From: Acidiflorens sp963847715
Lineage (GTDB): Bacteria > Acidobacteriota > Terriglobia > Terriglobales > Acidobacteriaceae
Direction: 5' to 3'
Assembly: GCA_963847715.1 (NCBI GenBank)
Contig: CAWKAZ010000001.1
Coordinates: 129,646 to 193,645, forward strand
DNA: 64,000 bases
A model generated the notes under the pieces. It was not told where the DNA came from. It saw only the letters and a program-made list of their open reading frames with translations, and did no database searches. This document shows, one piece after another, positions 27,788-36,600 of this stretch (position 1 is its first letter; each line of letters starts with the position of its first letter). The position numbers and the translations under genes were made by a program.

Positions 27788-29704
27788 TTACGCCGTCTTC
27801 GCTGGAATCCGATTCTCCGCCCGCAGATGTGCCACAACCAGGCGTATGTCTTCAAAACTTACGTAAGGCGGTAGCGCATCCTTGATATCGCCGAGGCGCT
27901 CAACTCCGCGCGCCATGCATGCCTCTTCAATCAGCGGCTGCGCGTCGGGAGAAATCCACTTCGGATTCAATTTCACCTGCCCGGTCTCGACCAGGCTCGC
28001 TACCGTGCAGACGACGGTCGAAATCTGCCGCGCCCGGATTCGCGCTATCTCGTCGAAGTTGTGACCCTCCCGTAATAGCTGAAGTGTTTGTTCTGCGGGA
28101 GCCGGGTTGCTTGCTGCCTTCGGCTCGGCTCTTGATCCATTGTCAAAGTTTCGCAGCGCCTGCAGGATCTCGGCGCCGTACACATCGGCCTTTTTTTCGC
28201 CAATCCCCGGCACCTGCTTCAACTGCGCAATATTGGCCGGACGCCGCCGGCACAACTCTTCCAGCGTGCTGTCGTGCAGAATCATGAAAGCAGCGATTTT
28301 GTTCTCGCGGGCCAGACTCCTTCGCCACTCACGCAGATAATCGGCCAAAGCAGGATTCGCTTCCGTTGGCGTCAACTCCGAGGCGCGACGCTTGCCTGAC
28401 GACGGCAGCGAACGGTACGTTGATGGGCTCGGCCGTCGACCCGACGCGCCGGCCGTCGCGGCGATCGCAATCTCCTCGCTCAGCCACTCGATTTTTCCGC
28501 CGCAATTGTCGCAGTTACCGCAACTCTCCCATTTCGGAGTTTCCCCGAAGTGCTGGCAGATCTGCCGTTGGCGGCACCGCGATGAATCCGCGAAGCGGCT
28601 GATCACTCGTTTCCGCTCCACCGATCGCTCCCGCTCCGCATCATCCGAAATTTGACCGATGAAGTAATCGAGCAGGATGTGGTCGCGCTTCTGCCACAAC
28701 AAGACACAATCGGCCGGGCGTCCATCCCTCCCCGCGCGGCCAGCTTCCTGGTAATACTGCTCGATCGATTTCGGCAGCGACAAGTGCACGACGGCCCGCA
28801 CCGCAGGCTTGTTGATGCCGAGCCCGAACGCGATGGTTCCCACCAGCACCCGCACATCGTCGGACATCCAGCGTTCCTGGTTTTGCTGCCGCATCGCCGA
28901 TTCCATTTTGGCGTGATAGGGAACGGCGGCAATCCCGCTCTCCTCGAGGTATTCAACCGTTTCTTCTACACGCTTGATCGTGGGTGAATACACGATGACG
29001 CTCTCGCCGTCGTACTGGCGCAACGCGCGCGCCAGCAACTCAAGTTGTGTGCGCGCCTCGCATTCATGCACAACGTATCGCAGATTCTTGCGGTGAAAGC
29101 TGGCGATGTAGAGATCGGGATCACGCATCTGCAACTGTTTGAGGATGTCGTGCCGCACTTGCCGCGTAGCGCTCGCCGTGAAGGCCGCGATCGGAAATTT
29201 CGGGAAACTGGTGCGTAACCGGCTCAGTTGCCGGTAGTCAGGACGAAATTCGTGCCCCCATTCGGAGATGCAGTGCGCTTCGTCCACCGCAAAAAAACCA
29301 ACTGGCACGCGACTCAGCCAATCGAAAGTGCTGCCTACCGCCAGTCGCTCGGGCGAGAGATAAAGCAGCCGCAACTCGCCGCGCGCCGCCTTCTCCATCA
29401 CGACGCGCCGTTCGGCGGGAGTCTGCATGCTGTTGATCGCAGCTGCTGGAATGCCCATCTGCGCAAGTTGAGCTGCCTGGTCCTGCATGAGCGCGATGAG
29501 CGGAGAAACCACCACTGCCGTCTTTTCCGAAATCACTGCGGGGAGCTGGTAGCACAGCGACTTGCCGCCGCCCGTCGGCATGACCACGCAGGTGTCGTGC
29601 CCGGCCAGCAGGCTCTGGATGACATTCTCCTGCTTGGGACGAAACTCGTGATATCCCCAGTAGCGCCGGAGGACTTCCCCAAGATTTGCGACTTCAGGCA
29701 TCAT
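27788..29704 (-). CDS. recQ: ATP-dependent DNA helicase RecQ
   Basis: 638 residues. Motif I MPTGGGKSLCYQ near residue 43, DEAHCISEWGHEFRPDY near 140, the zinc-binding cysteines CRQRQICQ and SCGNCDNC, an HRDC domain (NPALADYLREWRR to KQVPGIGEKKADVYG), and a C-terminal helix-turn-helix extension. A full RecQ with HRDC for recombination and fork repair. Two adjacent ATGs can start it. Confidence 0.95.
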   Translation of the reverse strand: MMPEVANLGEVLRRYWGYHEFRPKQENVIQSLLAGHDTCVVMPTGGGKSLCYQLPAVISEKTAVVVSPLIALMQDQAAQLAQMGIPAAAINSMQTPAERRVVMEKAARGELRLLYLSPERLAVGSTFDWLSRVPVGFFAVDEAHCISEWGHEFRPDYRQLSRLRTSFPKFPIAAFTASATRQVRHDILKQLQMRDPDLYIASFHRKNLRYVVHECEARTQLELLARALRQYDGESVIVYSPTIKRVEETVEYLEESGIAAVPYHAKMESAMRQQNQERWMSDDVRVLVGTIAFGLGINKPAVRAVVHLSLPKSIEQYYQEAGRAGRDGRPADCVLLWQKRDHILLDYFIGQISDDAERERSVERKRVISRFADSSRCRQRQICQHFGETPKWESCGNCDNCGGKIEWLSEEIAIAATAGASGRRPSPSTYRSLPSSGKRRASELTPTEANPALADYLREWRRSLARENKIAAFMILHDSTLEELCRRRPANIAQLKQVPGIGEKKADVYGAEILQALRNFDNGSRAEPKAASNPAPAEQTLQLLREGHNFDEIARIRARQISTVVCTVASLVETGQVKLNPKWISPDAQPLIEEACMARGVERLGDIKDALPPYVSFEDIRLVVAHLRAENRIPAKTA

Positions 29705-29783
29705 TCGGAGTATAGCGTTAGAAGTATTTCGGAAGTCTGTGAGCGATCAACAACCAGTTTGTGATGAATTGGAAGGTTGAAGA

Positions 29784-30263
29784 TTGAAAGTGATTGTGAA
29801 ACTCGCGATCCTCGGTGTGATCTCGGACACTCACGGCCTGCTGCGGCCTGAAGCGGTTGAGGCGCTGCGCGGATCGGATCGCATCCTTCACGCCGGAGAC
29901 ATCGGCGACTCGGCCATTCTCGACGCGCTTGAAAAAGTCGCGCCCGTAACCGCTGTTCGCGGAAACGTCGACACGGCTCCGTGGGCGCGCCGTTTGCCGA
30001 CGACGGAAGTGATCGAAGCGGGCGGCATTTCGATCTACATGCTGCACGATCTCGCCCAACTCGACCTGAAGCCGGCCGCCGCGGGATTCCGCGTCGTGAT
30101 TTACGGCCACAGTCACCAGCCGAAAATCGAAGAGAAAAATGGCGTGCTCTTTTTCAATCCGGGGAGCGCCGGACCGCGACGGTTCAACCTGCCGGTGAGC
30201 ATCGGGAAGTTGGTGGTTGAGGCAGGAGAAGTGCGAGCGGAGTTGATAGAGTTAAAGATATAG
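29784..30263 (+). CDS. YfcE/MJ0936-type metallophosphoesterase
   Basis: 159 residues. Motifs ISDTHG, HAGDIGD, GNVD, and the late GHSH with NPGSAGPRR are those of the small phosphodiesterase family. Two-metal phosphodiesterase activity is likely; the natural substrate is unknown. The TTG at 29784 has GGAAGG seven bases upstream; in-frame GTGs at 29790 and 29796 are alternatives. Confidence 0.88.
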   Translation: MKVIVKLAILGVISDTHGLLRPEAVEALRGSDRILHAGDIGDSAILDALEKVAPVTAVRGNVDTAPWARRLPTTEVIEAGGISIYMLHDLAQLDLKPAAAGFRVVIYGHSHQPKIEEKNGVLFFNPGSAGPRRFNLPVSIGKLVVEAGEVRAELIELKI

Positions 30264-30302
30264 TTCTGAGCGGACGCTTGTGCGGACGGTTCGGAGACTC
30301 CT

Positions 30303-31082
30303 CTGCTGAAGAAAATCAAACTTATGCGGGACCGGGTCGAGGATTGGCAGAGCTATCCGTTCTCGGTCCCCGCCATCAACACCTTTGATGAGCTTGTGCT
30401 GCGCTCGCGAATCTGTTTCTTCGCGGGCGAGAACGGCACAGGAAAATCGACATTGCTGGAAGCCATCGCAGTGCACTATGGCTTTGGACGCGAAGGCGGA
30501 ACGCGGAGCTTCACGAACGACACTACCGAAAGCAATCATTCGGTCGATCCACTCGTGCGTGGGCTGCGTTTATCTTTCGACAAGCGGACCGGTGCCGGTT
30601 ATTTTCTGCGTGCGGAGAGTTTCTTTAACACTGTTTCGTACATGGACACGCTCGACGAAGAGGATGCACCAAAATCGCCGCCGATCAGCACGTTTTATGG
30701 CGGCCGCAGCCTACACACCCGCTCACATGGCGAAACATTCTTCACGCTGCTCGAACTCAAATTCCAGCGGAATGGGTTGTTCCTGCTGGATGAGCCCGAA
30801 GCCGCCCTATCGCCGCAGCGCCAACTTGCCTTCTTGGTTCTGCTTCACGGAGTTTTGAAGAAATACAAGGATGCCCAGTTCATCATCTCGACGCACTCTC
30901 CGGTGCTACTCGGATATCCGAAGGCTCAGATCGTCTCTTTCGACGATGGCCCGCTTCATGAGATTGAGTACGAAGAAACGGCTCCTCTACAGATTGTGCG
31001 GCAGTTTGTGAATCAACGAGAGAGCTTTCTGGAAGAGTTGTTTAACGATCCGCCTTCTTTATTCAACGACGAGCCCAAGTAA
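30303..31082 (+). CDS. AAA family ATPase (ABC-type P-loop, predicted OLD-like)
   Basis: About 259 residues. Walker A GENGTGKSTLLE near residue 40, signature-like region STFYGGRSLHTRSHGE, Walker B LFLLDEPEAALSPQ, and a final STHSPVLLG histidine motif. These are stand-alone ABC-like ATPases whose cellular role is not defined. The first ATG (30324) leaves out a family-typical LLKKIKL start and is 27 bases from the GGAG at 30293-30296; CTG at 30303 or 30306 lies at normal spacing and is the likelier start. No partner gene is adjacent. Confidence 0.85.
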   Translation: MLKKIKLMRDRVEDWQSYPFSVPAINTFDELVLRSRICFFAGENGTGKSTLLEAIAVHYGFGREGGTRSFTNDTTESNHSVDPLVRGLRLSFDKRTGAGYFLRAESFFNTVSYMDTLDEEDAPKSPPISTFYGGRSLHTRSHGETFFTLLELKFQRNGLFLLDEPEAALSPQRQLAFLVLLHGVLKKYKDAQFIISTHSPVLLGYPKAQIVSFDDGPLHEIEYEETAPLQIVRQFVNQRESFLEELFNDPPSLFNDEPK

Positions 31083-31108
31083 AAAGGCCGACTCGTAAGC
31101 CGGCCTTT
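31083..31108. terminator. Bidirectional intrinsic terminator
   Basis: AAAGGCCG (31083-31090) and CGGCCTTT (31101-31108) form an 8-bp stem with a 10-base loop, flanked by A and T runs. It directly follows the ATPase stop and also faces the convergent HU gene. Confidence 0.85.
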
Positions 31109-31161
31109 TCTCGCTGCTAACTTTTCGCGGACAGCAGTGTCCGCGCCACAGATACACCAAA

Positions 31162-31455
31162 CTACTTCTTCGGCGCGATCGCGTCCTTCGCGGCCTTGGC
31201 CACGCGGAACTTTACTACCGTCTTCGCCTTGATCTGAATCGGTTCGCCGGTCTGCGGATTGCGGCCCATGCGAGCCTTGCGGTGCGCTTTCACCAGGCGG
31301 CCGAGGCCGGGCACCACGAATACACCGTTCTTCTTCGTCTCTTTAATCGCCGTGTCTGCCAGGTGCTCCAGAAAAGCGGCGGCGGTCTTGTTGTTGAGTT
31401 CTAGCTTTTCCGCCAGGTGGCGAGTGAGTTGCGTCTTGGTCATACCAGAAGCCAT
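31162..31455 (-). CDS. HU family DNA-binding protein
   Basis: 97 residues. MTKTQLTRHLAEKL start, GLGRL and the beta-arm motif GRNPQTGEPI, then VVKFRVAKAAKDA. HU bends and packs DNA. An AGGAGGAA site lies just upstream of the start. Whether the methionine at residue 1 or 5 is used is open. Confidence 0.94.
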   Translation of the reverse strand: MASGMTKTQLTRHLAEKLELNNKTAAAFLEHLADTAIKETKKNGVFVVPGLGRLVKAHRKARMGRNPQTGEPIQIKAKTVVKFRVAKAAKDAIAPKK

Positions 31456-31765
31456 GAATTCCTCCTTCAGGAACCTACAAGTTTGGCTTGTTTCGACCGA
31501 ATACTAACGCACTCCGCTGTGGAAAAGTAGCAGTTTGTGCAGATTTTATGCGGTTTCCGAGAAAGGTACCCCCTGAAAGTCGGCATAAAATGGGGGTTTC
31601 GTGCCTCGAGCACGACCGGCCTAGCACCTTTTCGCGGCAATTTGATCCGTGCCCGTCAGTCATTCATCAGAAAAAAACAAGCTCCGCACTGGTCTGACGC
31701 GCGGTTCGTTCGTTACACTGAACACCATTTTCAACACGATCAAAAAGATCATGGAGGATTTTTCT
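31456..31765. other. Divergent intergenic region between HU and aldolase genes
   Basis: 310 bases without a gene I can support. A small inverted repeat ACCCCC (31568-31573) / GGGGGT (31592-31597) is the only clear structure. Promoters for both neighbours should lie here. Confidence 0.5.
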
Positions 31766-32612
31766 ATGGCAGATGCCGCTCTCAGTGGCTCCGAGTTCAA
31801 GAAGCAGTTGCGCGCGGGAAACCCGAAAATGGGCCTGTTCGTCAACTCTCACAGCCCGACCGTTGCCGAGCAGCTGGCGCACAGCGGTTACGACTGGCTG
31901 TTGGTCGATACCCAGCACGGCCCCATGAATTATGAAAAGCTTTCCGCCATGTTGAGCGGCATCTCGAACGGAGGCGCAAAATCTCTGGTTCGCGTTGGCG
32001 GATACGACGACCGCCCCGGCATTCAGCAAGCGCTCGACCTTGGCGCGGACGGCGTTCTGGTTCCATACATCAATACCGCCGAGGAAGCGCGTCAGGCGAT
32101 CAGTTGCACCAAGTATCCGACGGTGGGTACACGCTCGGTGTACTTTCCCGCAGCGCAGCATGAACAAAGGCGGTCTGCTCGGATACGCAGGCAACTGGAA
32201 CAACGAAGGCATCGTTGCTCTCCAGGTCGAGACGGCATCGTGCATCGAAAATATCGTCGAGATCGCCGCCGTCCCCGGTGTTGACATCCTCTTTCTTGGA
32301 CAAAACGATCTCTGCATGTCGATGGGGCTTTACAACAAATACGAATTTCCGCACATGTACACGTCACCGGAACTCAACGCCGCCACGCAGAAGCTGGTTG
32401 AGCAGGCGCGGAAGAACAATGTCATTTTCGGCGTTTTCCTGTTCGGGACATCTCGCGTCGGCGAGTTCCTGGAGAAGGGCTTCACCTTCATCAGCGTCGG
32501 CAACGATCTGCACCACGTACTGACCCAGACCGGCGCCTATGTGAACGACATAGAAAACGTCTCAAAAGAGAAGGGCAAGAGCTGGAAGAGAAGGCCGACG
32601 TCGCTGTTCTAA
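31766..32612 (+). pseudogene. HpcH/HpaI family aldolase, interrupted by a one-base frameshift
   Basis: The N-terminal part (FKKQLRAGNPKMGLF, WLLVDTQHGP, GADGVLVPYI) reads in one frame to about base 32146; the remainder (MNKGGLLGYAGNWNNEG, ILFLGQNDL, GNDLHHV) continues in another. Removing one C from the CCC at 32147-32149 restores a single chain of about 281 residues. The family cleaves 2-oxo-3-deoxy acids with a divalent metal. The ATG at 31766 has GGAGG eight bases upstream; an ATG at 31751 is less likely. Either a sequencing error or a recently broken gene. Confidence 0.85.
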
Positions 32613-32631
32613 TTGCTTTTCGCTTGTGTCG

Positions 32632-32652
32632 GGACGGGGCTATGCCCCGTCC
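32632..32652. terminator. Hairpin between convergent genes
   Basis: GGACGGGGC (32632-32640), TAT loop, GCCCCGTCC (32644-32652): a perfect 9-bp stem between the aldolase and the DCC gene. No strong U tract. Also resembles the small palindromes scattered through other spacers. Confidence 0.5.
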
Positions 32653-32668
32653 GCCGAGCGAATCCCGG

Positions 32669-33070
32669 CTATCCGCGCGGCTGCAGTTTGCACGCGTGCG
32701 AGATGTGGTGGCGGTTCCGCGCAAACCACCGGTAGCCGATGTGAATCAGCCAGTTGAATCCCGGCAGGCTGAACACGGCGTAAAACGGCCACGCCCACCA
32801 GATTCGCCGCGTCACATACAAATAGACATCAGCGCCGGAAACGAGCTGCCCATCGGAGGTCAGCAGGCGTATATCGGTGAGCAATTCTTCCAGCGGCATG
32901 TGAATCTTGTCTGCGACCCACGACTCATCCAGCGAGGCCACGTCGAATCCGTGCTCCGTGAGCATCGGAGCCCAATAGCGCACCCAACGCGAACAGAAGC
33001 CGCAGTCTCCGTCGTAGAGGACCACAGCTCGACCTGTTGGCCGTGAGTCGACACCAGATAAACCGCTCAC
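32669..33070 (-). CDS. DCC family thiol-disulfide oxidoreductase-like protein (DUF393)
   Basis: 133 residues. The family-naming motif YDGDCGFCSRWV lies near residues 19-30. The middle contains RRIWWAWPFYAVFSLPGFNWL, a hydrophobic stretch common in this family. Starts with GTG at 33070, overlapping the stop of the DUF2071 gene (GTGA), so the two are coupled. Function of the family is unproven. Confidence 0.9.
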   Translation of the reverse strand: MSGLSGVDSRPTGRAVVLYDGDCGFCSRWVRYWAPMLTEHGFDVASLDESWVADKIHMPLEELLTDIRLLTSDGQLVSGADVYLYVTRRIWWAWPFYAVFSLPGFNWLIHIGYRWFARNRHHISHACKLQPRG

Positions 33071-33792
33071 AATCGTCGCCCCCGCATGACACTCACCGCT
33101 GAACCTTCCGCCAGAAATGCCAAGTGTGGCTTGCCCGCAAGCACAGCCGCGAAATCCTTGCCGTAAGTCTCCTCCGCTTCACCGTCAAATGCCGATTGCT
33201 GAACTTGCCGCACCTTCCACGACGGATGCGTCACGCGATACTCCACACATCCTCCGTCATTCTGAGCCGCATATCCCCAATAGTGCTCGGTGATGAACTG
33301 TTCCACCGAGCTCTCGCCAGGCACCGCGGAGTCGCCATCGGTTTGAACGCTGATCCCGCTCCAGGTCTTCGCGCTTCTCCATCGGTACTCTACTCTTAGA
33401 CTGCGGCCGCCGACCCGTCGAATCTCGTGCTCCATCGGAAGCGCGGTGTAGTTTTCGTTGTAGAACGTGCGAGCCACGTAGGCAATCGCCCAACGCGGGA
33501 CGATCTCCCGCACAAACACTACGCCGCGACGGACTTCTCCGACCACTTTCCGTCGTACGTAGAACCGCAGGTTCACTTCATCAAAGTCTGAATGGAAAGG
33601 GATCGGCACAAACCCGCGCAGCCGCGTCTTTAGAAAACGAAATCCGACGAGACTGACAAAGACTTTCCCATTCCAGCGATCGAGTTCAGTTCCCGCGGGC
33701 ACGAAAGGAAGTAGCAGCGTGGGGTCTACTTCGTAATTGAGCATGACCAGATGCCGCCATTCGGCGGTAAGGAAGACTCCGCTGGAGCCCAT
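33067..33792 (-). CDS. DUF2071 (YqjF-like) family protein
   Basis: 241 residues. VFLTAEWRHLVMLNYEV at the start, VSLVGFRF, and EVNLRFYVRR followed by RRGVVFVREIVPR are typical of DUF2071, which has an acetoacetate-decarboxylase-like fold. The frame is open further upstream, but that part overlaps a secreted-protein gene; the ATG at 33792 gives the family start. Coupled to the downstream DCC gene. Function unknown. Confidence 0.88.
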   Translation of the reverse strand: MGSSGVFLTAEWRHLVMLNYEVDPTLLLPFVPAGTELDRWNGKVFVSLVGFRFLKTRLRGFVPIPFHSDFDEVNLRFYVRRKVVGEVRRGVVFVREIVPRWAIAYVARTFYNENYTALPMEHEIRRVGGRSLRVEYRWRSAKTWSGISVQTDGDSAVPGESSVEQFITEHYWGYAAQNDGGCVEYRVTHPSWKVRQVQQSAFDGEAEETYGKDFAAVLAGKPHLAFLAEGSAVSVMRGRRL

Positions 33793-33824
33793 ACTATTAG
33801 GATGTTTCCATAGATCGGCGCGAT

Positions 33825-34313
33825 TCAATGACCAGCATTGAGCGAGTTCATGTAGCGACGCGCGCCCGCTGAGGAATTCATGAAGCGTACCGGGCGGCTG
33901 GGATTGTATACCGAACTGGGCATGCCCGCCTGTTTTGCGGCTGCCTGCATTTGCTGGAGTTTCTCTTTCTCCTGCACCAGTTGCTCCTGGGCCTTCACCG
34001 CCTGTGGATCTGTAAAACCTTTCGGCGTTGCCGCCGCCAAACGATCGGCCTGCCCCTGAAGGTACGCGACCCATCCCTTTTGCGCGAGGATTTGGCGTTT
34101 CCATGCGTCCGGTGTTTTCTCGGACGTGTCGGCCTCAGGCGCCGCATCTGGGCTGGGAGACAGGTCATCCGTGGTGTAGACCTTCTTGGTTGTCGTCGTG
34201 CTCTGATCTTTTTTAGTTTTATTCTGCCGCGCGGCGTCGGCGAGCGACTGGCCATAACTGGCTCCGCTAATCAGCAGCACGATGAACAGAAATCTCGATA
34301 AGGTTCGGTACAT
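33825..34313 (-). CDS. Secreted protein, paralogue 3 of a tandem set of three
   Basis: 162 residues. Signal peptide ends at YGQ, then SLADAARQNKTKKDQ, a Thr/Lys-rich stretch and VYTTDDLSP. The second half is a predicted coiled coil with DAWKRQILAQKGW and ends with AAAKQAGMPSSVYNPSR plus about 20 extra residues. It shares the start, the WKR block and the AGM..VY end with the two upstream genes. Periplasmic; function unknown. Transcribed after 34342-34824 with 28 bases between. Confidence 0.8.
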   Translation of the reverse strand: MYRTLSRFLFIVLLISGASYGQSLADAARQNKTKKDQSTTTTKKVYTTDDLSPSPDAAPEADTSEKTPDAWKRQILAQKGWVAYLQGQADRLAAATPKGFTDPQAVKAQEQLVQEKEKLQQMQAAAKQAGMPSSVYNPSRPVRFMNSSAGARRYMNSLNAGH

Positions 34314-34341
34314 GCCAATCTCCGGCTAAATTGTTCCCGCG

Positions 34342-34824
34342 TTACTGCACGGCCCACAGTTCGGGAGGCAAACCCGCTTTCCGCGCTTCCTCGCACATTT
34401 CTAAGAGTTGTTTTTTCTGCTCAGGAATCTGCGCCGCATATTGCCTCTGCATCGCCTGTTCTTCCCATTGCTTCCTGATTTTCGGATCATCGGTAACCTG
34501 TTTCAGGTCCACGGTCGGCTGGGAGTCGAACTTGGCTTTCTCTGACTCGAGAAACGCGATCCATTTCTTCTTGCCTTCAATGGCGCGCTTCCACATGTCG
34601 GGAGTGAAGCTGGAATAACCCATCTTCTTGTAAGGCTCAGGTTGAGGCGGATCGGCTGGCGCGTCGGAGGAAAGATCGTCGGTGGTAATGACCTTCTTCG
34701 TGGTAGTCGTGGTCTTATCTTTTTTCAGGCGGTTCTGACGCGCGGCGTCAGCGAGCGACTGGCCATAACCGGCTACAGCGATCAGCAACGCGAGCGGTAG
34801 AGCTGCTTTGGAAATTCGCCCCAT
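34342..34824 (-). CDS. Secreted protein, paralogue 2 of a tandem set of three
   Basis: 160 residues. Signal peptide to YGQ, then SLADAARQNRLKKDK, five threonines and KKVITTDDLS. The block DMWKRAIEGKKKWIAFLES corresponds to the WKR block of its neighbours, followed by a charged coiled coil and the end EEARKAGLPPELWAVQ. The first 45 residues are nearly the same as in 33825-34313, so duplication is recent or the segment is constrained. Function unknown. Confidence 0.8.
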   Translation of the reverse strand: MGRISKAALPLALLIAVAGYGQSLADAARQNRLKKDKTTTTTKKVITTDDLSSDAPADPPQPEPYKKMGYSSFTPDMWKRAIEGKKKWIAFLESEKAKFDSQPTVDLKQVTDDPKIRKQWEEQAMQRQYAAQIPEQKKQLLEMCEEARKAGLPPELWAVQ

Positions 34825-34843
34825 GAAACATCTCCCTCAAAAG

Positions 34844-35407
34844 CTACGGATCGTAAACCGCAGTATGCATGCCAGCACGGCGCGCCGCTTCCTGCATCTC
34901 GGCAAGCTTGATCTTCTGATCGTCAAGTTGATCCTGGAGTTGCGAGATGCGCCGCAGTTGCCGCACTTGCGATGTGTTGTAGGGAGGTTCGTACTGCACG
35001 CTTCCGCCGGAGGCACGCATCGCTTCATTCAGTTGGTCGATACGCACTTGAAGGGCGGCCATCCGATTCTTTTGCGCGAGAATCTGTCTCTTCCATTGAT
35101 CCATCGCCCTTTGTTCCGCCAGGCGTTGTTGGGCCGACCGATGCGCGGCACGCTGAGCAGATCGCGGAGTGGTGGCGGGCACCGGAGCGTCCGCGTCGGG
35201 CTTGGAGTCGTCCGCCGCATCCGGATCCACGTCGGCATCTTTCTGGAGGTCTTTGTTAGTGATGACTTTTGGCGGCGTCGAAGTCGAGTTATCTTCGGCT
35301 GCCTTCTTATCCCGGTTCTCGCGCGCAACATCGCCCAGCGACTGCCCGTACGAAGCCGCGGTCATCAACAGCGCGATTGCCAGCACTTTCAAGAACATTC
35401 GCTGCAT
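34844..35407 (-). CDS. Secreted protein, paralogue 1 of a tandem set of three
   Basis: 187 residues. Signal peptide to YGQ, then SLGDVARENRDKKA and PKVITNKDL. A longer Asp/Ala/Pro linker leads to QWKRQILAQKNRMAALQ and a coiled coil with repeated QLxxQ steps, ending AARRAGMHTAVYDP. It is the most diverged of the three and the first transcribed. Likely periplasmic; partner unknown. Confidence 0.8.
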   Translation of the reverse strand: MQRMFLKVLAIALLMTAASYGQSLGDVARENRDKKAAEDNSTSTPPKVITNKDLQKDADVDPDAADDSKPDADAPVPATTPRSAQRAAHRSAQQRLAEQRAMDQWKRQILAQKNRMAALQVRIDQLNEAMRASGGSVQYEPPYNTSQVRQLRRISQLQDQLDDQKIKLAEMQEAARRAGMHTAVYDP

Positions 35408-35539
35408 AGGTCACTCCTAAGCTGTGTACACCAAGCTGTGCAGAACAAGCTGTGCGGAAACCGTTCTATCAATGCTAACCCGGCTTCCTGCGATCTGTTG
35501 CTGACCGTTGTAACTCGCAGGGCAAACGAAAGTACCACT

Positions 35540-36415
35540 TCATTGTGACCGACTGGCCATCTCCAGAACTTCTGCTGGCGTTAGTCCGGTCTCTCGTAAA
35601 TGCCGCAGGCTCAACGCGTCATGTCGTTTCGCCAGCCGGAGTCCAGATTCATCGCGTACCAGTTCACAGTGAAAGTGATCTGGGACGGCTACGCTCAGCG
35701 CTCGTATCAATAAAAGCTGTCGCGCAGTCGACTTGAGCAAGTCCGAGCCCCGGACGACTTCTGTAATCCGCATCGCCGCGTCATCGACCACGACTGCGAG
35801 TTGATAGGACGGAACGTCGTCGCGACGCCACACCAGGAAATCGCCGAAGTCGCGGCCCGCAACGTATGCTTGCCGACCCAGATTCAGATCGGTGAACTCA
35901 ATCGTCTCGCCGTCCGGAACGCGGAACCGCCAGTTCACGCCTGCCGGCTCGGCGAAGGAAGCTGCGTCGCTTCGCTCGCGGCATCCTCCCGGATAAATCG
36001 GCTCATCGTCGGTGTCGTTGGGAGCGCTGGCGGATTGCGCCAGATCCTTGCGCGAACAGGTACAGGGATAAATGAACCCCTGGTCGCGGAGCCGCCGCCA
36101 AGCCTCGAGGTAATGCGACCGCCGCTCGCTCTGCGTGTAAGGGCCGTAATCGCCGCCACAATCCGGACCCTCGCTCCAGCGAATACCCAGCCAGCGCAGA
36201 TCGTCAATCATTGCCTGCGCAAACTCCGCCCGCGACCGCTGCGGATCGAGATCCTCATTCCGCAAAATCAAAGTTCCGTGATTTTCGATTGCGCGCTGCG
36301 CCGCAATCCAGAAAGTCCGCGCGTGGCCCAGGTGCAACAGGCCGGTTGGGGAGGGCGCGAGGCGTCCGCGATAACTGCTCTGATCAGGGACAGCGTCGGG
36401 TGAACTCTGGCTCAC
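35540..36415 (-). CDS. gluQ: Glutamyl-Q tRNA(Asp) synthetase
   Basis: 291 residues. RGRLAPSPTGLLHLGHA holds the HIGH-type motif near residue 28; a zinc site is suggested by PCTCSRKDL and PGGCRE; the KMSKS equivalent is LAKRHDA near residue 262. It lacks the anticodon-binding domain of GluRS, which is the mark of GluQ-RS. It adds glutamate to queuosine at position 34 of tRNA-Asp, so it fits with queD and queE at 26.5-27.6 kb. Confidence 0.93.
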   Translation of the reverse strand: MSQSSPDAVPDQSSYRGRLAPSPTGLLHLGHARTFWIAAQRAIENHGTLILRNEDLDPQRSRAEFAQAMIDDLRWLGIRWSEGPDCGGDYGPYTQSERRSHYLEAWRRLRDQGFIYPCTCSRKDLAQSASAPNDTDDEPIYPGGCRERSDAASFAEPAGVNWRFRVPDGETIEFTDLNLGRQAYVAGRDFGDFLVWRRDDVPSYQLAVVVDDAAMRITEVVRGSDLLKSTARQLLLIRALSVAVPDHFHCELVRDESGLRLAKRHDALSLRHLRETGLTPAEVLEMASRSQ

Positions 36416-36600
36416 AGGTGCATTCTAGACGGGAAAGGCGCTCCCGTTTGCAGCGTGTTGTCGGCCACACGCCGTGTCCAGCGCCGCACGCCGCCGGACC
36501 GGCCATGTACCCGCAACTCCAGCAAAATCAATGCGCCGCGAATCGGCACGCCGCCTGCTTTTGTTATAGCAACTGCGCCAGCCGCAGAGGAGGTGACAAA

